A stretch of 64,000 bases of DNA, from the NCBI RefSeq assembly GCF_003710085.1, contig NZ_CP033324.1, positions 3,535,501 to 3,599,500 on the forward strand. The letters run 5' to 3'. The position numbers were made by a program, and so were the translations under genes. Numbering within the stretch: the stretch's first letter is position 1; each line of letters opens with the position of its first letter. The notes below the pieces were generated by a model. That model made no database searches and had not been told where the DNA came from. It worked only from the letters and a program-made list of their open reading frames with translations. The DNA is from Nocardioides pantholopis. GTDB lineage: Bacteria > Actinomycetota > Actinomycetes > Propionibacteriales > Nocardioidaceae. Shown here one piece after another: positions 7,965-16,027 of this stretch.

Positions 7965-8656
7965 GCCGGAGCCGGGTGGTCTCGCTGGTCCCCTCGATCA
8001 CCGAGGCGCTGGCGTCCGCCCGGCCCGACGCACTGGTCGGCGCCACCGACTGGTGCACACACCCGGAGGGGCTGGAGGTCACCCGGGTCCGGGGCACCAA
8101 GAACCCGGACCTGGCCGCGATCCGCGCCCTCTCCCCCGACCTGGTGGTGACCACCAAGGAGGAGAACCGCGAGCTCGACGTACGCCGCCTGCGCGCGGCC
8201 GGCCTCGAGGTGTGGGTCGGCGACATCGAGACCGTCCCGGACGCGGTCGCGGCGTACGAGGAGCTCTTCGACGACGTCCTCGGCTGGGAGCGCCCGGCCT
8301 GGCTGGCCACGGCCCGCGAGCTGTGGTGCGGCCCGCTGCCGCCGGTGTCCCGGCGGGTGGCGATCCCGATCTGGCGCGACCCGTGGATGGTCGTCGGCGG
8401 CCGGACCTTCACCGGCGACCTGGCCCGCCGGCTCGGGCTGGAGAACGTCTTCGGGTCCGCCGAGCGCTACCCGCATATCTCGCTGGAGGAGATCGACGCC
8501 GCGGGCGCCGACGTGGTGCTGCTCCCCGACGAGCCGTACGTTTTCACCGACGCCGACCGCGCGGCGTTCTCGACGCCCACCGAGCTGGTCAGCGGCCGGC
8601 TGCTGACCTGGTACGGCCCCTCGCTGCTGGAGGCGCACGCGTCGCTGGGTCGCTGA
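7961..8656 (+). CDS. BtuF-like helical-backbone metal/cobalamin receptor, cytoplasmic form
   Basis: 231 residues beginning SRSRVVSLVPSITEALAS, the opening strand-helix of the periplasmic-binding protein fold seen in BtuF and siderophore/haem receptors. Further family signs are VRGTKNPDLAAIRALSPDLVVTTKEENR and VGGRTFTGDLARRLGLENVF. Unlike true ABC receptors it has no signal peptide or lipobox, and no permease or ATPase gene adjoins it. It therefore probably works inside the cell or has a non-transport role. It lies less than 1 kb from the B12-dependent mutase icmF, which makes a cobalamin connection attractive but unproven. The GTG start overlaps the preceding stop. Confidence 0.7.
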   Translation: MSRSRVVSLVPSITEALASARPDALVGATDWCTHPEGLEVTRVRGTKNPDLAAIRALSPDLVVTTKEENRELDVRRLRAAGLEVWVGDIETVPDAVAAYEELFDDVLGWERPAWLATARELWCGPLPPVSRRVAIPIWRDPWMVVGGRTFTGDLARRLGLENVFGSAERYPHISLEEIDAAGADVVLLPDEPYVFTDADRAAFSTPTELVSGRLLTWYGPSLLEAHASLGR

Positions 8657-8680
8657 CCGGGCCGCACTGGCCAGCCAGCC

Positions 8681-9724
8681 CTACCCCACCGCCGCCTCGA
8701 CGGCCCGCACCTCGTCGGGGGTGAGCAGCCCGAGGCCGGCGGCGTGGCGGGCGACGACGGCGGAGTCGGCGGCGAGCACGAAGGGGACGTCGGCGTCCCA
8801 AGCGTCGGTGACCCGCTCGACGCGGCCGTCGCCGGGGTCGAGCCGGACCTCGCGGATGTAGACGGCGCGGATCCGGCCGGGGTGGCGGCGGACCACGTCG
8901 GCGTAGATCTCCGGGTCGTGCTCCCCGGAGTCCCCGATCAGCACGAAGTCCAGGTGCGGGTGCAGGCGCAGCACCTCGTCGATGCGGACCCGCTTGTGGC
9001 CGCCGACGACGAGGTCGCGCAGCAGCACCGGGCCGAGCGGGAACCCGCGGTGCTCGAGGAAGCCGAGCAGGAAGTCGTGGAGGTTCCACGGGCTGGAGGA
9101 GATGTAGAAGAAGGGGTCGCCGTGCCCCTCGAGGGCCCGGTACAGCTCCGCGGCGCCGGCGAACGGCGTCCGGGTCAGCGCGGAGCCGGTCAACGTCTGC
9201 TTCAGCATCGACCAGGTGCGCTGCACCCCGGTCTGCAGGATCGTGTCGTCGACGTCGGAGATGATCCCGAGCCGCGCGGCCGGGTCACTGACCCGCACCC
9301 GCAGCGCGGCGCTGGCGTGCTCGACGCCGCGGTAGGGCCTGGCCAGCTCGACCACACCGTCGGTCCAGGGGGCCTCCAGCGCGGCGCCGGTGAGCTCGAC
9401 GTGGAAGTACCCGTCCACGTCCGAGGCGGTCTCGGCGACGGCGCCACCGACCTCGACGCGCAGCGGCACGTCGGGCAGCTCGTTGGTCACGAAGCCCGCG
9501 GCGGTACGCCGCACCGCGGCCCACGCGCTCTCGCCCGCGATCGTCTCGGCCGGCTCCGGGTCGTCGAGGACCCGGCCGCGGACGACGACAGTGCCCTCGG
9601 CGGAGCCGTGGGCCAGGTAGGTGATGATCCGGAAGTCCCGCACCGGGCGACGTCGCCGGCGCACGTGCAGCAGCGCGTCCCAGCGCCGCTCCAGCGCGGT
9701 CAGACCCACCCGTGCGCGGCTCAT
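8681..9724 (-). CDS. App1-like phosphatase domain protein (DUF2183)
   Basis: 347 residues. The C-terminal half carries the App1/DUF2183 catalytic core: GIISDVDDTILQTG is a HAD-type DxDxT nucleophile motif, followed by FFYISSSPWNLHDFLLGFL and DFVLIGDSGEHDPEIYADVV. In yeast App1 this domain is a Mg-dependent phosphatidate phosphatase. The N-terminal half (strand-rich, HGSAEGTVVVRGRVL, VDGYFHVEL) looks like an Ig-like accessory domain. The ATG at 9724 overlaps the TGA of the enoyl-CoA hydratase gene, so the pair is one operon. Lipid phosphatase activity is inferred from the family. Confidence 0.8.
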   Translation of the reverse strand: MSRARVGLTALERRWDALLHVRRRRRPVRDFRIITYLAHGSAEGTVVVRGRVLDDPEPAETIAGESAWAAVRRTAAGFVTNELPDVPLRVEVGGAVAETASDVDGYFHVELTGAALEAPWTDGVVELARPYRGVEHASAALRVRVSDPAARLGIISDVDDTILQTGVQRTWSMLKQTLTGSALTRTPFAGAAELYRALEGHGDPFFYISSSPWNLHDFLLGFLEHRGFPLGPVLLRDLVVGGHKRVRIDEVLRLHPHLDFVLIGDSGEHDPEIYADVVRRHPGRIRAVYIREVRLDPGDGRVERVTDAWDADVPFVLAADSAVVARHAAGLGLLTPDEVRAVEAAVG

Positions 9725-10479
9725 CGGAACGCCGGCTTCTCCTTGGCGAGGAACGCCCGGACGCCCTCGGTGAAGTCCGGGTCGGTGTAGACCTCGCGCA
9801 GCAGCGCCTCGTCGTCGCGCGGCGCGGCCTCGGCGGCCCGGGCGCGGGCGTGCAGCTGCGACTTGGTGGCGCGCAGGGTGACCCCGGAGGCCGCCCGCAG
9901 CCCGTCCAGCACGGTGGCCAGCTCGCCGTCCAGGTCGTCGGTGACCGCCAGCAGCGCGCCCACGGCGTACGCGCGGTCCGCGGCGACCAGCCGCGAGGTC
10001 AGCAGCATCTCCCGGGTCAGCGACTCCCCGAAGACGCTGGCGCAGCGGTAGACGACCGAGGCGTTCAGGGCGTTGCCGAGGGTGCGCGCGATCGGGTAGC
10101 CGAAGCGCGAGCCCGGGGTCGCCAGGCGCAGGTCGCAGTGGGTGGCGACGGCGAGCCCGCCGCCGACGCAGACCCCGTCGACGGCCGCGATCGTCACCTG
10201 CGGCAGCGCGAACAGGGCCTCGAGGAGCTCGCGGATCCAGTTCTCGTAGGCCACGGCGTCGGTGTCGACGAAGTCGGAGATCTCGTTGCCGGCCGCGAAC
10301 GCCTTGCCGCCGGCCCCGCGCAGCACCAGCGCCCGGGTCGTGGTGTCCTCGGCCAGCTCGGCGCACAGGTCGCGCAGCTCGGCGTACATCGCCCGGGTGA
10401 AGGCGTTGCGGCGCTCGGGCCGGTTGAAGGTCACCTCGACGAAGCCGTCCTCGCGACGGACCAGCAGCTCATCACTCAC
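9721..10479 (-). CDS. Enoyl-CoA hydratase/isomerase family protein
   Basis: 252 residues of the crotonase fold. Visible signatures are TFNRPERRNAFTRAMYAEL near the start, the first oxyanion-hole segment GKAFAAGNEISDF (residues about 54-66, A-A-G-N-D/E pattern), and IAAVDGVCVGGGLAVATHCDLRLA (about 97-120). The glutamates expected in a classical hydratase are not obvious in the second active-site region, where the sequence reads SRFGYPIARTLGNALNAS; a variant activity is possible. It is the first gene of a two-gene operon with the App1-like phosphatase. The GTG start lies 7 bases behind a TACGCT box. Confidence 0.8.
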   Translation of the reverse strand: MSDELLVRREDGFVEVTFNRPERRNAFTRAMYAELRDLCAELAEDTTTRALVLRGAGGKAFAAGNEISDFVDTDAVAYENWIRELLEALFALPQVTIAAVDGVCVGGGLAVATHCDLRLATPGSRFGYPIARTLGNALNASVVYRCASVFGESLTREMLLTSRLVAADRAYAVGALLAVTDDLDGELATVLDGLRAASGVTLRATKSQLHARARAAEAAPRDDEALLREVYTDPDFTEGVRAFLAKEKPAFR

Positions 10480-10486
10480 GGGCCAG

Positions 10487-10492
10487 AGCGTA
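10487..10492 (-). promoter_or_regulatory. -10-like box before the enoyl-CoA hydratase gene
   Basis: Read on the minus strand the hexamer is TACGCT, 7 bases from the GTG start at 10479; leaderless transcription is likely. Confidence 0.45.
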
Positions 10493-10612
10493 CGGCCCGG
10501 ACCTCCTGGGCCGGGCGACCCGGTGCTGGGCTTGCTGGGGCCGGGGCTTGGCGGGGTTGGGCTTGCCGGGACCGATCGGGGGTACCCCGCCACGACGACT
10601 CGGGGGGCGAGG

Positions 10613-11074
10613 ATGAACGACACCGACAGCGGCGCGACAGCACCGGGGGGTCCGACGGATCCCCGGATGGATCCCGACACGGTGGAGACCGTCCGGCGCG
10701 AGGAGCGCGCCGAGGTCGGCACCGAGCGCCGCGAGGCCGGCCGGGTCCGGGTGCGCAAGCAGGTGGAGAGCGTCCCGGTCCAGGAGGTCGTCACCCGCGA
10801 GGTCGAGCACGCCGACGCCTCCGAGCGGGTGCCCGCGACCGAGGGCGACAGCGGCGAGGTCGAGACCCTCGAGGACGGGTCGATCTCGATCCCGGTCTTC
10901 GAGGAGGAGCTCGTGGTCACCAAGAGGCTGGTGGTCCGCGAGCGGATCATCGTGCGCAAGCACACGGTCCTCGAGGAGGAGACCGTCGAGACCGAGCTGC
11001 GCCGCGAGCACGTCTCGGTGGAGGCGGACGACGCCGTCGAGGTCGACGACCGCCGCGACCGGGGCGAGCCGTAG
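10613..11074 (+). CDS. DUF2382 domain protein
   Basis: 153 residues, highly charged, with no signal peptide or membrane segment. The DUF2382 pattern is clear: VRREERAEVGTERREAGRVRVRKQVE, then ISIPVFEEELVVTKRLVVRERIIVRKHTVLEEETVETELRREHV, a ladder of short alternating charged/Val strands. Family function is unknown; relatives are often induced by desiccation or oxidative stress, which is background knowledge rather than something shown here. It converges on a second DUF2382 gene (11355-12170) that adds a PRC-barrel. The ATG at 10613 follows a weak GAGGA-like stretch. Confidence 0.75.
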   Translation: MNDTDSGATAPGGPTDPRMDPDTVETVRREERAEVGTERREAGRVRVRKQVESVPVQEVVTREVEHADASERVPATEGDSGEVETLEDGSISIPVFEEELVVTKRLVVRERIIVRKHTVLEEETVETELRREHVSVEADDAVEVDDRRDRGEP

Positions 11075-11096
11075 CCGGGTGTGCGTGCGGCCGATC

Positions 11097-11227
11097 CCGG
11101 CCCGAAGAACTGGTGGGGTGGGCCGGCCGATCCGAACAACAGGTGGGGTGGCCCGGCCGATCCGAACAACAGGTGGGGTCGGGACCGAATCCAGCTCCGA
11201 AATCGCCCCAACCCCACCCGTTGTTCG
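11097..11227. repeat. Three direct repeats plus one inverted copy between the DUF2382 genes
   Basis: Copies at about 11097-11121 (diverged), 11123-11151 and 11153-11179 follow a 30-base period and share CCGAACAACAGGTGGGGT. A fourth copy at 11211-11227 is inverted with one mismatch. Each of the three forward copies could pair with the single inverted one, so an RNA from this region could adopt alternative stems. No coding potential was recognised. Confidence 0.75.
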
Positions 11228-11307
11228 CCGGGACGCCCAACTGCCGGGGCGCCAAGAGCCGGCCGAGCCAGGACAAGGGCTCGGTCAACCGGACCCCGCC
11301 CACGTGC

Positions 11308-11342
11308 AGCGACCGTCCGCGCCCGAGGCGCGGACGGTCGCT
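11308..11342. terminator. Strong hairpin, probable bidirectional terminator
   Basis: A perfect 15-base-pair stem (arms 11308-11322 and 11328-11342) with a 5-base loop lies between the convergent DUF2382 genes, 13 bases past the stop of the minus-strand gene. There is no U-tract, as is usual for actinobacterial terminators. Confidence 0.75.
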
Positions 11343-11354
11343 GGTGAGTCCGGG

Positions 11355-12170
11355 TCAGCGGCGCCGGTCGTCGACGTCGCCCTCGACCTCGATGTGCTCC
11401 TTGCGGACCTCCTCGGTCACGGTCTCCTCGTCGACAGTGCTCTCCTTGCCCAGGCGGACCCGCTCCACCGCCTCGGTGGTCTTGCCGACCACGGGCCGCT
11501 CCTCCTCGAGGACCACCTCGTGCTCCTCCTCGGAGATCGCGGGTCCGTCGAGCGCCTGGTCGACGTTGCCGCCGGTGATCGGCTCGGACTCGACGACCGC
11601 TCGCTCCTTGGTGACCGGCACGGTGCGCGTCTCGGTCTCCGTCGTGACGTACTTGCGCAGCCGGGCCCGGCCCGCCTCCTGGGAGGTCTTGCCGACGTCG
11701 AGGCGCTCCTCGGAGCGCGTCATCGCGTCGTCGGTGCTCGGCCCCGAGGTGTCGTGCCCAGCGGGGGCGGTGCCCATGGTGCCGGTCCCGGTGCCGGAGG
11801 TGCCGGAGGTGCCGGCCAGGCCGGGGTCGGCGTACCCGGTCCCGCTCTGCCCGAGGCTGAGCCCGTAGTGGGCGTAGAGACGGTCCTCGTCGCCCTCGGC
11901 GAGGTGCCCCCCGCTCTCGAGGTCGACGTTCGGGGCCCCCTTGATCAGGTCCTTGTCGTAGGGCAGCCGCAGATCTGCACCGTCGAGCTCGGCGTCGGCG
12001 ACCGGGACGAACGACTCCTTGGTGCCGAACAGGCCGGTGTTGACGGTGACGAACTCCGGACGACCGGTCGCGTCGTCCAGGAAGAGCTGGCCCACCGTGC
12101 CGATCTTGCCGCCGTTGGTGCCGTAGGCCGTGGCTCCGATGACGTTGTGTGCCTGTGACTCGTTGATCAT
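11355..12170 (-). CDS. PRC-barrel and DUF2382 domain protein
   Basis: 271 residues. The N-terminal PRC-barrel (about residues 1-110; VIGATAYGTNGGKIGTVGQLF, GRPEFVTVNTGLFGTKESFVP) is followed by a Gly/Thr-rich linker containing GTSGTSGTGTGTMGT. The C-terminal DUF2382 domain (about 155-265; RLDVGKTSQEAGRARLRKYV, VVLEEERPVVGKTTEAVERVRLGKE) completes it. This two-domain combination is common in soil Actinobacteria and cyanobacteria; a stress role is suspected but not established. The ATG at 12170 is chosen because AGGAAGGGA precedes it. It faces the shorter DUF2382 gene. Confidence 0.8.
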   Translation of the reverse strand: MINESQAHNVIGATAYGTNGGKIGTVGQLFLDDATGRPEFVTVNTGLFGTKESFVPVADAELDGADLRLPYDKDLIKGAPNVDLESGGHLAEGDEDRLYAHYGLSLGQSGTGYADPGLAGTSGTSGTGTGTMGTAPAGHDTSGPSTDDAMTRSEERLDVGKTSQEAGRARLRKYVTTETETRTVPVTKERAVVESEPITGGNVDQALDGPAISEEEHEVVLEEERPVVGKTTEAVERVRLGKESTVDEETVTEEVRKEHIEVEGDVDDRRR

Positions 12171-12285
12171 GCTGTGTCCCTTCCTGAGGGAAAATGGGTG
12201 TCCGTGCCTGTAGCCCTGCACCGATGTGGCATGCGCCACAGGTACGACGGACTGGCGAACCACCCGAATGGGCGAGGCGGCCGGC

Positions 12286-13293
12286 TCAGTGCTCGGGACG
12301 GGACCAGGCCTCGGTCTGGGTGAGCCGGAACAGGTAGGCCATCGCCGGCACCACCAGCACCGCGGCGAGGCCCACGGCGATCAGGATTCCCTGCAGGGTC
12401 GCGTCCGCCCCGGCGGCGTCGTCGATCGTGACCTCGTCGACGAGCAGCCAGGGGTACTGCCCCACGCCCCAGCCGGAGATCACCGCCGCGACGGCGGCCA
12501 GCGCGGTGACCCGGGCCAGCGCGAAGCGCCGCCGGTAGACGAGGACGAGCGTGGCCAGGCCGGCCAGCCCCGAGATCACGATCAGCGGTGCGGCCTGGGT
12601 CTCCAGGCCGTCGGCGAGGGTCGGCGCGTCCCGCCGGATCGGCACCAGGGCGGCGAACACGACCGCGCCGGTCACGATCCCGACCGCCAGGGTCCGTGGC
12701 CGCAGCCGGTCGGCCAGCCGCGGGTTGCCGGAGCGGACGGCGTCCGCACACAGGAAGCACCCGGCCAGGAAGGCGCAGGTCCCGACCGCGATCACGCCGC
12801 CGAACAGCGAGGTCGGGTTCACCCAGGAGTCGATCCGGTCGCCGCGGCCGGTGGCCGGCACCCGCCCCGACGCGATCGCGCCGGCCACGGTGCCGAAGAA
12901 GAACGGCGCGATCAGCGACGACCCGGCGAAGATCGCGCCGAAGAGCCGCGCCTGGCTCAGCGTCGCGGCGTACTTGCGGAACGCGAAGCTGGCGCCGCGC
13001 AGCACGATGCCGAGGAGGGCCAGGATCAGCGGCAGGAACAGCGTCGACATCGCCGCGGCGAAGGACTCCGGGAACCCGGTCCACCACACCACCAGCACGT
13101 AGATCAGCCAGACGTGGTTGGCCTCCCAGACCGGGCCGATGCTGTGGTCGACGAGCGTGCGCAGCTCGGCGCCCCGGGCGGCGCCGCCGGCGGTGAGGTC
13201 GTAGAACCCGGAGCCGAAGTCCGCGCCGCCGAAGAGTGCGTAGGCGACCACGCCGACGAAGAGCGCGGCGGCGACCGCGACCGCCAGGGTCAT
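12286..13293 (-). CDS. cydB: Cytochrome bd ubiquinol oxidase subunit II
   Basis: 335 residues with eight to nine hydrophobic helices. The N-terminal segment LFVGVVAYALFGGADFGSGFYDL and the following IGPVWEANHVWLIYVLVVWWTGFPE are diagnostic for CydB. Together with CydA it forms a membrane oxidase that reduces oxygen to water with quinol electrons, without proton pumping, and supports growth at low oxygen. The ATG overlaps the cydA stop (ATGA), indicating translational coupling. No cydDC assembly transporter follows inside the window; the downstream gene is unrelated. Confidence 0.93.
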   Translation of the reverse strand: MTLAVAVAAALFVGVVAYALFGGADFGSGFYDLTAGGAARGAELRTLVDHSIGPVWEANHVWLIYVLVVWWTGFPESFAAAMSTLFLPLILALLGIVLRGASFAFRKYAATLSQARLFGAIFAGSSLIAPFFFGTVAGAIASGRVPATGRGDRIDSWVNPTSLFGGVIAVGTCAFLAGCFLCADAVRSGNPRLADRLRPRTLAVGIVTGAVVFAALVPIRRDAPTLADGLETQAAPLIVISGLAGLATLVLVYRRRFALARVTALAAVAAVISGWGVGQYPWLLVDEVTIDDAAGADATLQGILIAVGLAAVLVVPAMAYLFRLTQTEAWSRPEH

Positions 13294-14765
13294 TGTCGCT
13301 CCTCCCCTGTGTCCCCGCGAGTGTCCCCGTGAGTGTCCCCGCGAGTGTCCCGGTGGGCGCCTCCGCGGGCCTCGCTCGAGGCGAGCGCCGACTCGGGGCC
13401 GTACGGGCTGGGCAGCTCGACGTCACCGGCGCGCCAGCGCCGGGCCATCGACCGGAGCACGATGATCGCGCCGACAGTGAGCCCGGAGTAGACGACGGCT
13501 GTCACGCCGAGCACCCACCACAGGCCGGGGTTGTCGCCGGCCGCCTCCGAGGTGCGCATGAACCCGTAGACGACCCAGGGCTGGCGGCCCACCTCGGTGG
13601 CCACCCAGCCGGCCTCCACCGCGATGATCGCGAGCACCCCGGAGACCGCGACCAGCCGCAGGAACCAGCGCCGGTCGGTCAGGTCGTGGCCGCGCCAGCG
13701 GGCGACCCAGTAGGCGATCACCGAGAGCATCAGCAGCAGGCCGATGCCGACCATGATCTGGAAGGCCCAGTGCGTGATGTTGACCGGCGGCCGGTCCTCC
13801 GGCGGGAAGGTGTCGAGCCCCTCGACGGGGGCGGTGAAGGAGTTGCGGGCGACGATCGAGCCGAGGTACGGGATGTCGATGGCCCACCTCACGGTCCCGT
13901 CGATCAGGAAGCCGCCGATCCGCAGCGGCGAGGGGCTCTCGGTCTCGGTGGCGAGCTCGAACGCCGCGAGCTTGGCCGGCTGCCGCTCGGCGAGGCGGTT
14001 GCCGAGCAGGTGCCCGACGACCGGCTGGATCACCGCCGCGACGCTGGCGAACGCGAACGGGATCGTGAAGCCGAGGTGGTGGCGGCGGTCGCGGCGCCCG
14101 CGCAGCATCCCCACGGCGTACACCGCGGCGACCGAGAACCCGACGACCATGTACGCCGCGATCCACATGTGCAGGAACTGCCAGAACGCCGCCGAGCTGA
14201 ACAGGACCGCCCACGGGTCGATGTTGGTCACCTGGCCGTCGACGACCTCGAACCCGACCGGGACGTTCATCCAGGCGTTCACCGCGATCACGCAGTAGGT
14301 GCCGAAGACCCCGGCGACCGCCATCGGCAGCACCATCAGCACGTGCCGCTTGGGTGGTATCCGGTCCCACCCGTAGAGGTAGATGCCCAGGAAGATCGCC
14401 TCGAGGAAGAACGCCAGGCCCTCGAAGGCGAACGGCAGGCCGAGCACGTCGCCGTAGGTGCCCATCAGGCCGGGCCACAGCAGCCCCATCTCGAAGCTGA
14501 GCACGGTGCCGGAGACCGCGCCGATCGCGAAGAGGACGGCAGCGACCTTGCCCCACTTCCGCGCCAGCATCAGCGCGTTCGGGTCGTCGCGGCGGATGCC
14601 GATCAGGTGCATCGTGAAGAGCATCGCGGGGAACGCGACGCCGAAGCAGGCCAGGATGATGTGCCACCCCAGCGACAGCGCCATCTGCTGGCGGGCCGGG
14701 AGCAGGCCGGCAGGCTCTACCGCAGGATCGGCGAGGACCTGGACCACGACGTCGGTGACGAGCAC
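13290..14765 (-). CDS. cydA: Cytochrome bd ubiquinol oxidase subunit I
   Basis: 491 residues. Conserved features are PARQQMALSLGWHIILACFG near the N-terminus (His of a haem-b site), GLLWPGLMGTYGDVLGLPFAFEGLAFFLEAIFLGIYLYGWDR (the E-x-E region lining the proton path), and FWQFLHMWIAAYMVVGF with a second haem ligand. VATEVGRQPWVVYGFMRT lies near the C-terminus. The Q-loop looks short, as in the cyanide-insensitive type. The hydrophilic tail contains a DTRGDTHGDTRGDTG repeat encoded by 12-base DNA repeats. The GTG at 14765 is the longest plausible start; its ribosome site is poor, so a start a few codons later is possible. Confidence 0.93.
   Translation of the reverse strand: MLVTDVVVQVLADPAVEPAGLLPARQQMALSLGWHIILACFGVAFPAMLFTMHLIGIRRDDPNALMLARKWGKVAAVLFAIGAVSGTVLSFEMGLLWPGLMGTYGDVLGLPFAFEGLAFFLEAIFLGIYLYGWDRIPPKRHVLMVLPMAVAGVFGTYCVIAVNAWMNVPVGFEVVDGQVTNIDPWAVLFSSAAFWQFLHMWIAAYMVVGFSVAAVYAVGMLRGRRDRRHHLGFTIPFAFASVAAVIQPVVGHLLGNRLAERQPAKLAAFELATETESPSPLRIGGFLIDGTVRWAIDIPYLGSIVARNSFTAPVEGLDTFPPEDRPPVNITHWAFQIMVGIGLLLMLSVIAYWVARWRGHDLTDRRWFLRLVAVSGVLAIIAVEAGWVATEVGRQPWVVYGFMRTSEAAGDNPGLWWVLGVTAVVYSGLTVGAIIVLRSMARRWRAGDVELPSPYGPESALASSEARGGAHRDTRGDTHGDTRGDTGEERQ
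13309..13356. repeat. 12-base tandem repeat in the 3' end of cydA
   Basis: Four units (13309-13320, 13321-13332, 13333-13344, 13345-13356) of GTGTCCCCGCGA with one or a few changes; read on the coding strand they give the repeated Arg-Gly-Asp-Thr tail. Length changes of one unit stay in frame. Confidence 0.8.
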
Positions 14766-14798
14766 ACCTTCGACGGTACGGCCGGCGGGCCCGCGAGC

Positions 14799-15479
14799 CT
14801 AGGGGTGCGGAAGACCTTCCTGCCGCGCGGTGAGCCAGCGCGCCAGCAGCGTGCCGTCCTCCTCGACCAGCGTGTGCAGCGCGAGCGGCACGTCGAGCGG
14901 CGCCCCGGCGGTGATCCGGGGGGCGCCGCCGGCCACCAGCCGGGGGACGTACGTCGTGGCGAGCTCGTCGACGATGCCGGCCGCCAGCGCGTCCCGGAGC
15001 AGGCGCGGTCCGCCCTCGCAGAGCACCTGGCGCAGCCCCCGCCCGGCCAGGGCGTCGCGGAGCCCGGCCAGGTCGACGGCCTCGGAGCCGCAGACCAGTA
15101 CCTGGTCCTCGCCGAGCAGCTCGCGGGCGGCGGCCAGGCCGGGGGCGGACCCGGTGGTCGCGAGCAGCACCCGCCCCGGCTCGTGGCCGCGCAGCGTCGG
15201 CGGCACCTCCCCGCGCCGGCTCACCACGACGACCGGCCGCGCCGCGGCGCCGTACTCCTCGGCGCGGGCGGTCCCGGCGCCGACGACGACCACGTCGGCG
15301 AGCCGGCGCAGCGTGGCGAAGACCCGGTGGTCCACGGCGTTGTTGATCGAGCCGCTGCGGCCGTCGGCCCCGGCCGCGGCGCCGTCGACGGTCGCGACCA
15401 TGCTGGCCCGCCACCAGGGACTGCGCGGCGGCGCGTAGAGCTCCTCGAGGGATCCCCCGGTCCCGAGCAGGACCCTCAC
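14799..15479 (-). CDS. RibD C-terminal-like pyrimidine reductase family protein
   Basis: 226 residues with a dihydrofolate-reductase-like fold of the RibD C-terminal type. MVATVDGAAAGADGRSGSINNAVDHRVFATLRRLADVVVVGAGTARAE is the characteristic opening, and GLRQVLCEGGPRLLRDALAAGIVDELATTYVPRLVAGG is the conserved C-terminal motif. Classical RibD reduces a ribosylaminopyrimidine in riboflavin synthesis, but stand-alone copies like this often have other or unknown NADPH-dependent roles. It is the last gene of a four-gene operon after gpgS, folP2 and the LigB-like gene. The GTG start overlaps the upstream stop. Confidence 0.75.
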   Translation of the reverse strand: MRVLLGTGGSLEELYAPPRSPWWRASMVATVDGAAAGADGRSGSINNAVDHRVFATLRRLADVVVVGAGTARAEEYGAAARPVVVVSRRGEVPPTLRGHEPGRVLLATTGSAPGLAAARELLGEDQVLVCGSEAVDLAGLRDALAGRGLRQVLCEGGPRLLRDALAAGIVDELATTYVPRLVAGGAPRITAGAPLDVPLALHTLVEEDGTLLARWLTARQEGLPHP

Positions 15480-16027
15480 CGCGCGGTCCCGGTCCACCGC
15501 ATTACCCAGTACTGCACGCCGTACGGGGCGTCGTCGTAGTCGACCTGCGCCGGTGCCGCGTCGAGCCGGGTGAGCAGCTCGGCCAGCGCGGGGATCCCGC
15601 CGAGCCTCGCCCACAGCCGCTCGGCCGGGGACAGGTCGACCGCGGCGAGGTCCCCCGCCCGCAGCGCGGCTCCGAGCACGTCGTCGAACTCCCGGGAGCC
15701 CTCGACGAGGTGTCCGGGCGCCTTCTCGGAGCGGCAGGCCGAGCCGTTGCCGACCACGAGGTACGAGCCGCCCGAGCCCTCCGCTGGTCGAGCCGCGAGG
15801 CCCCCCGGGGCCGAGCGTGTCGAGACCCCCGCACCCTCCAGCAGCGCCTGCGCCACCCGGGCCCCCTGGGCATCGGCCCGCACCGTGACCGGGCCCGCCT
15901 CGCCCAGCCAGCGCACCGCTGCCAGGCACGCCGCCCGCACCTCGGGCACCGGATCGACGGCGGAGGCGTACTCCGGCAGCAGCGCGAGGACCCCGGGGAC
16001 CAGGGCAACCCGGACGGTGCCGCTCAC
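15476..16027 (-). CDS. Class III extradiol dioxygenase-like protein carrying a repeat insertion
   Basis: 183 residues. The opening VRVALVPGVLALLPEYASAVDPVPEVRAACLAAVRWLG and the middle SYLVVGNGSACRSEKAPGHLVEGSREFDDVLGAAL resemble the short LigB-like proteins of Actinobacteria, but the expected metal-binding His pair at the N-terminus (usually PHPPLLV-like) is replaced by PGVLALLP. Ring-cleavage activity is therefore doubtful. Residues of about 67-81 (STRSAPGGLAARPAEG region) are encoded by a copy of a dispersed repeat (15786-15827) inserted in frame. Start and stop overlap both neighbours by four bases. Function unknown. Confidence 0.55.
   Translation of the reverse strand: MSGTVRVALVPGVLALLPEYASAVDPVPEVRAACLAAVRWLGEAGPVTVRADAQGARVAQALLEGAGVSTRSAPGGLAARPAEGSGGSYLVVGNGSACRSEKAPGHLVEGSREFDDVLGAALRAGDLAAVDLSPAERLWARLGGIPALAELLTRLDAAPAQVDYDDAPYGVQYWVMRWTGTAR
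15786..15827. repeat. Dispersed 42-base palindromic repeat inside a coding sequence
   Basis: The element starts GGTCGAGCCG and ends CGTGTCGAGACC, with a GC-rich palindromic centre. Related copies are at 27438-27479 and 31103-31145. Here it adds 14 in-frame codons to the LigB-like gene. Confidence 0.85.
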
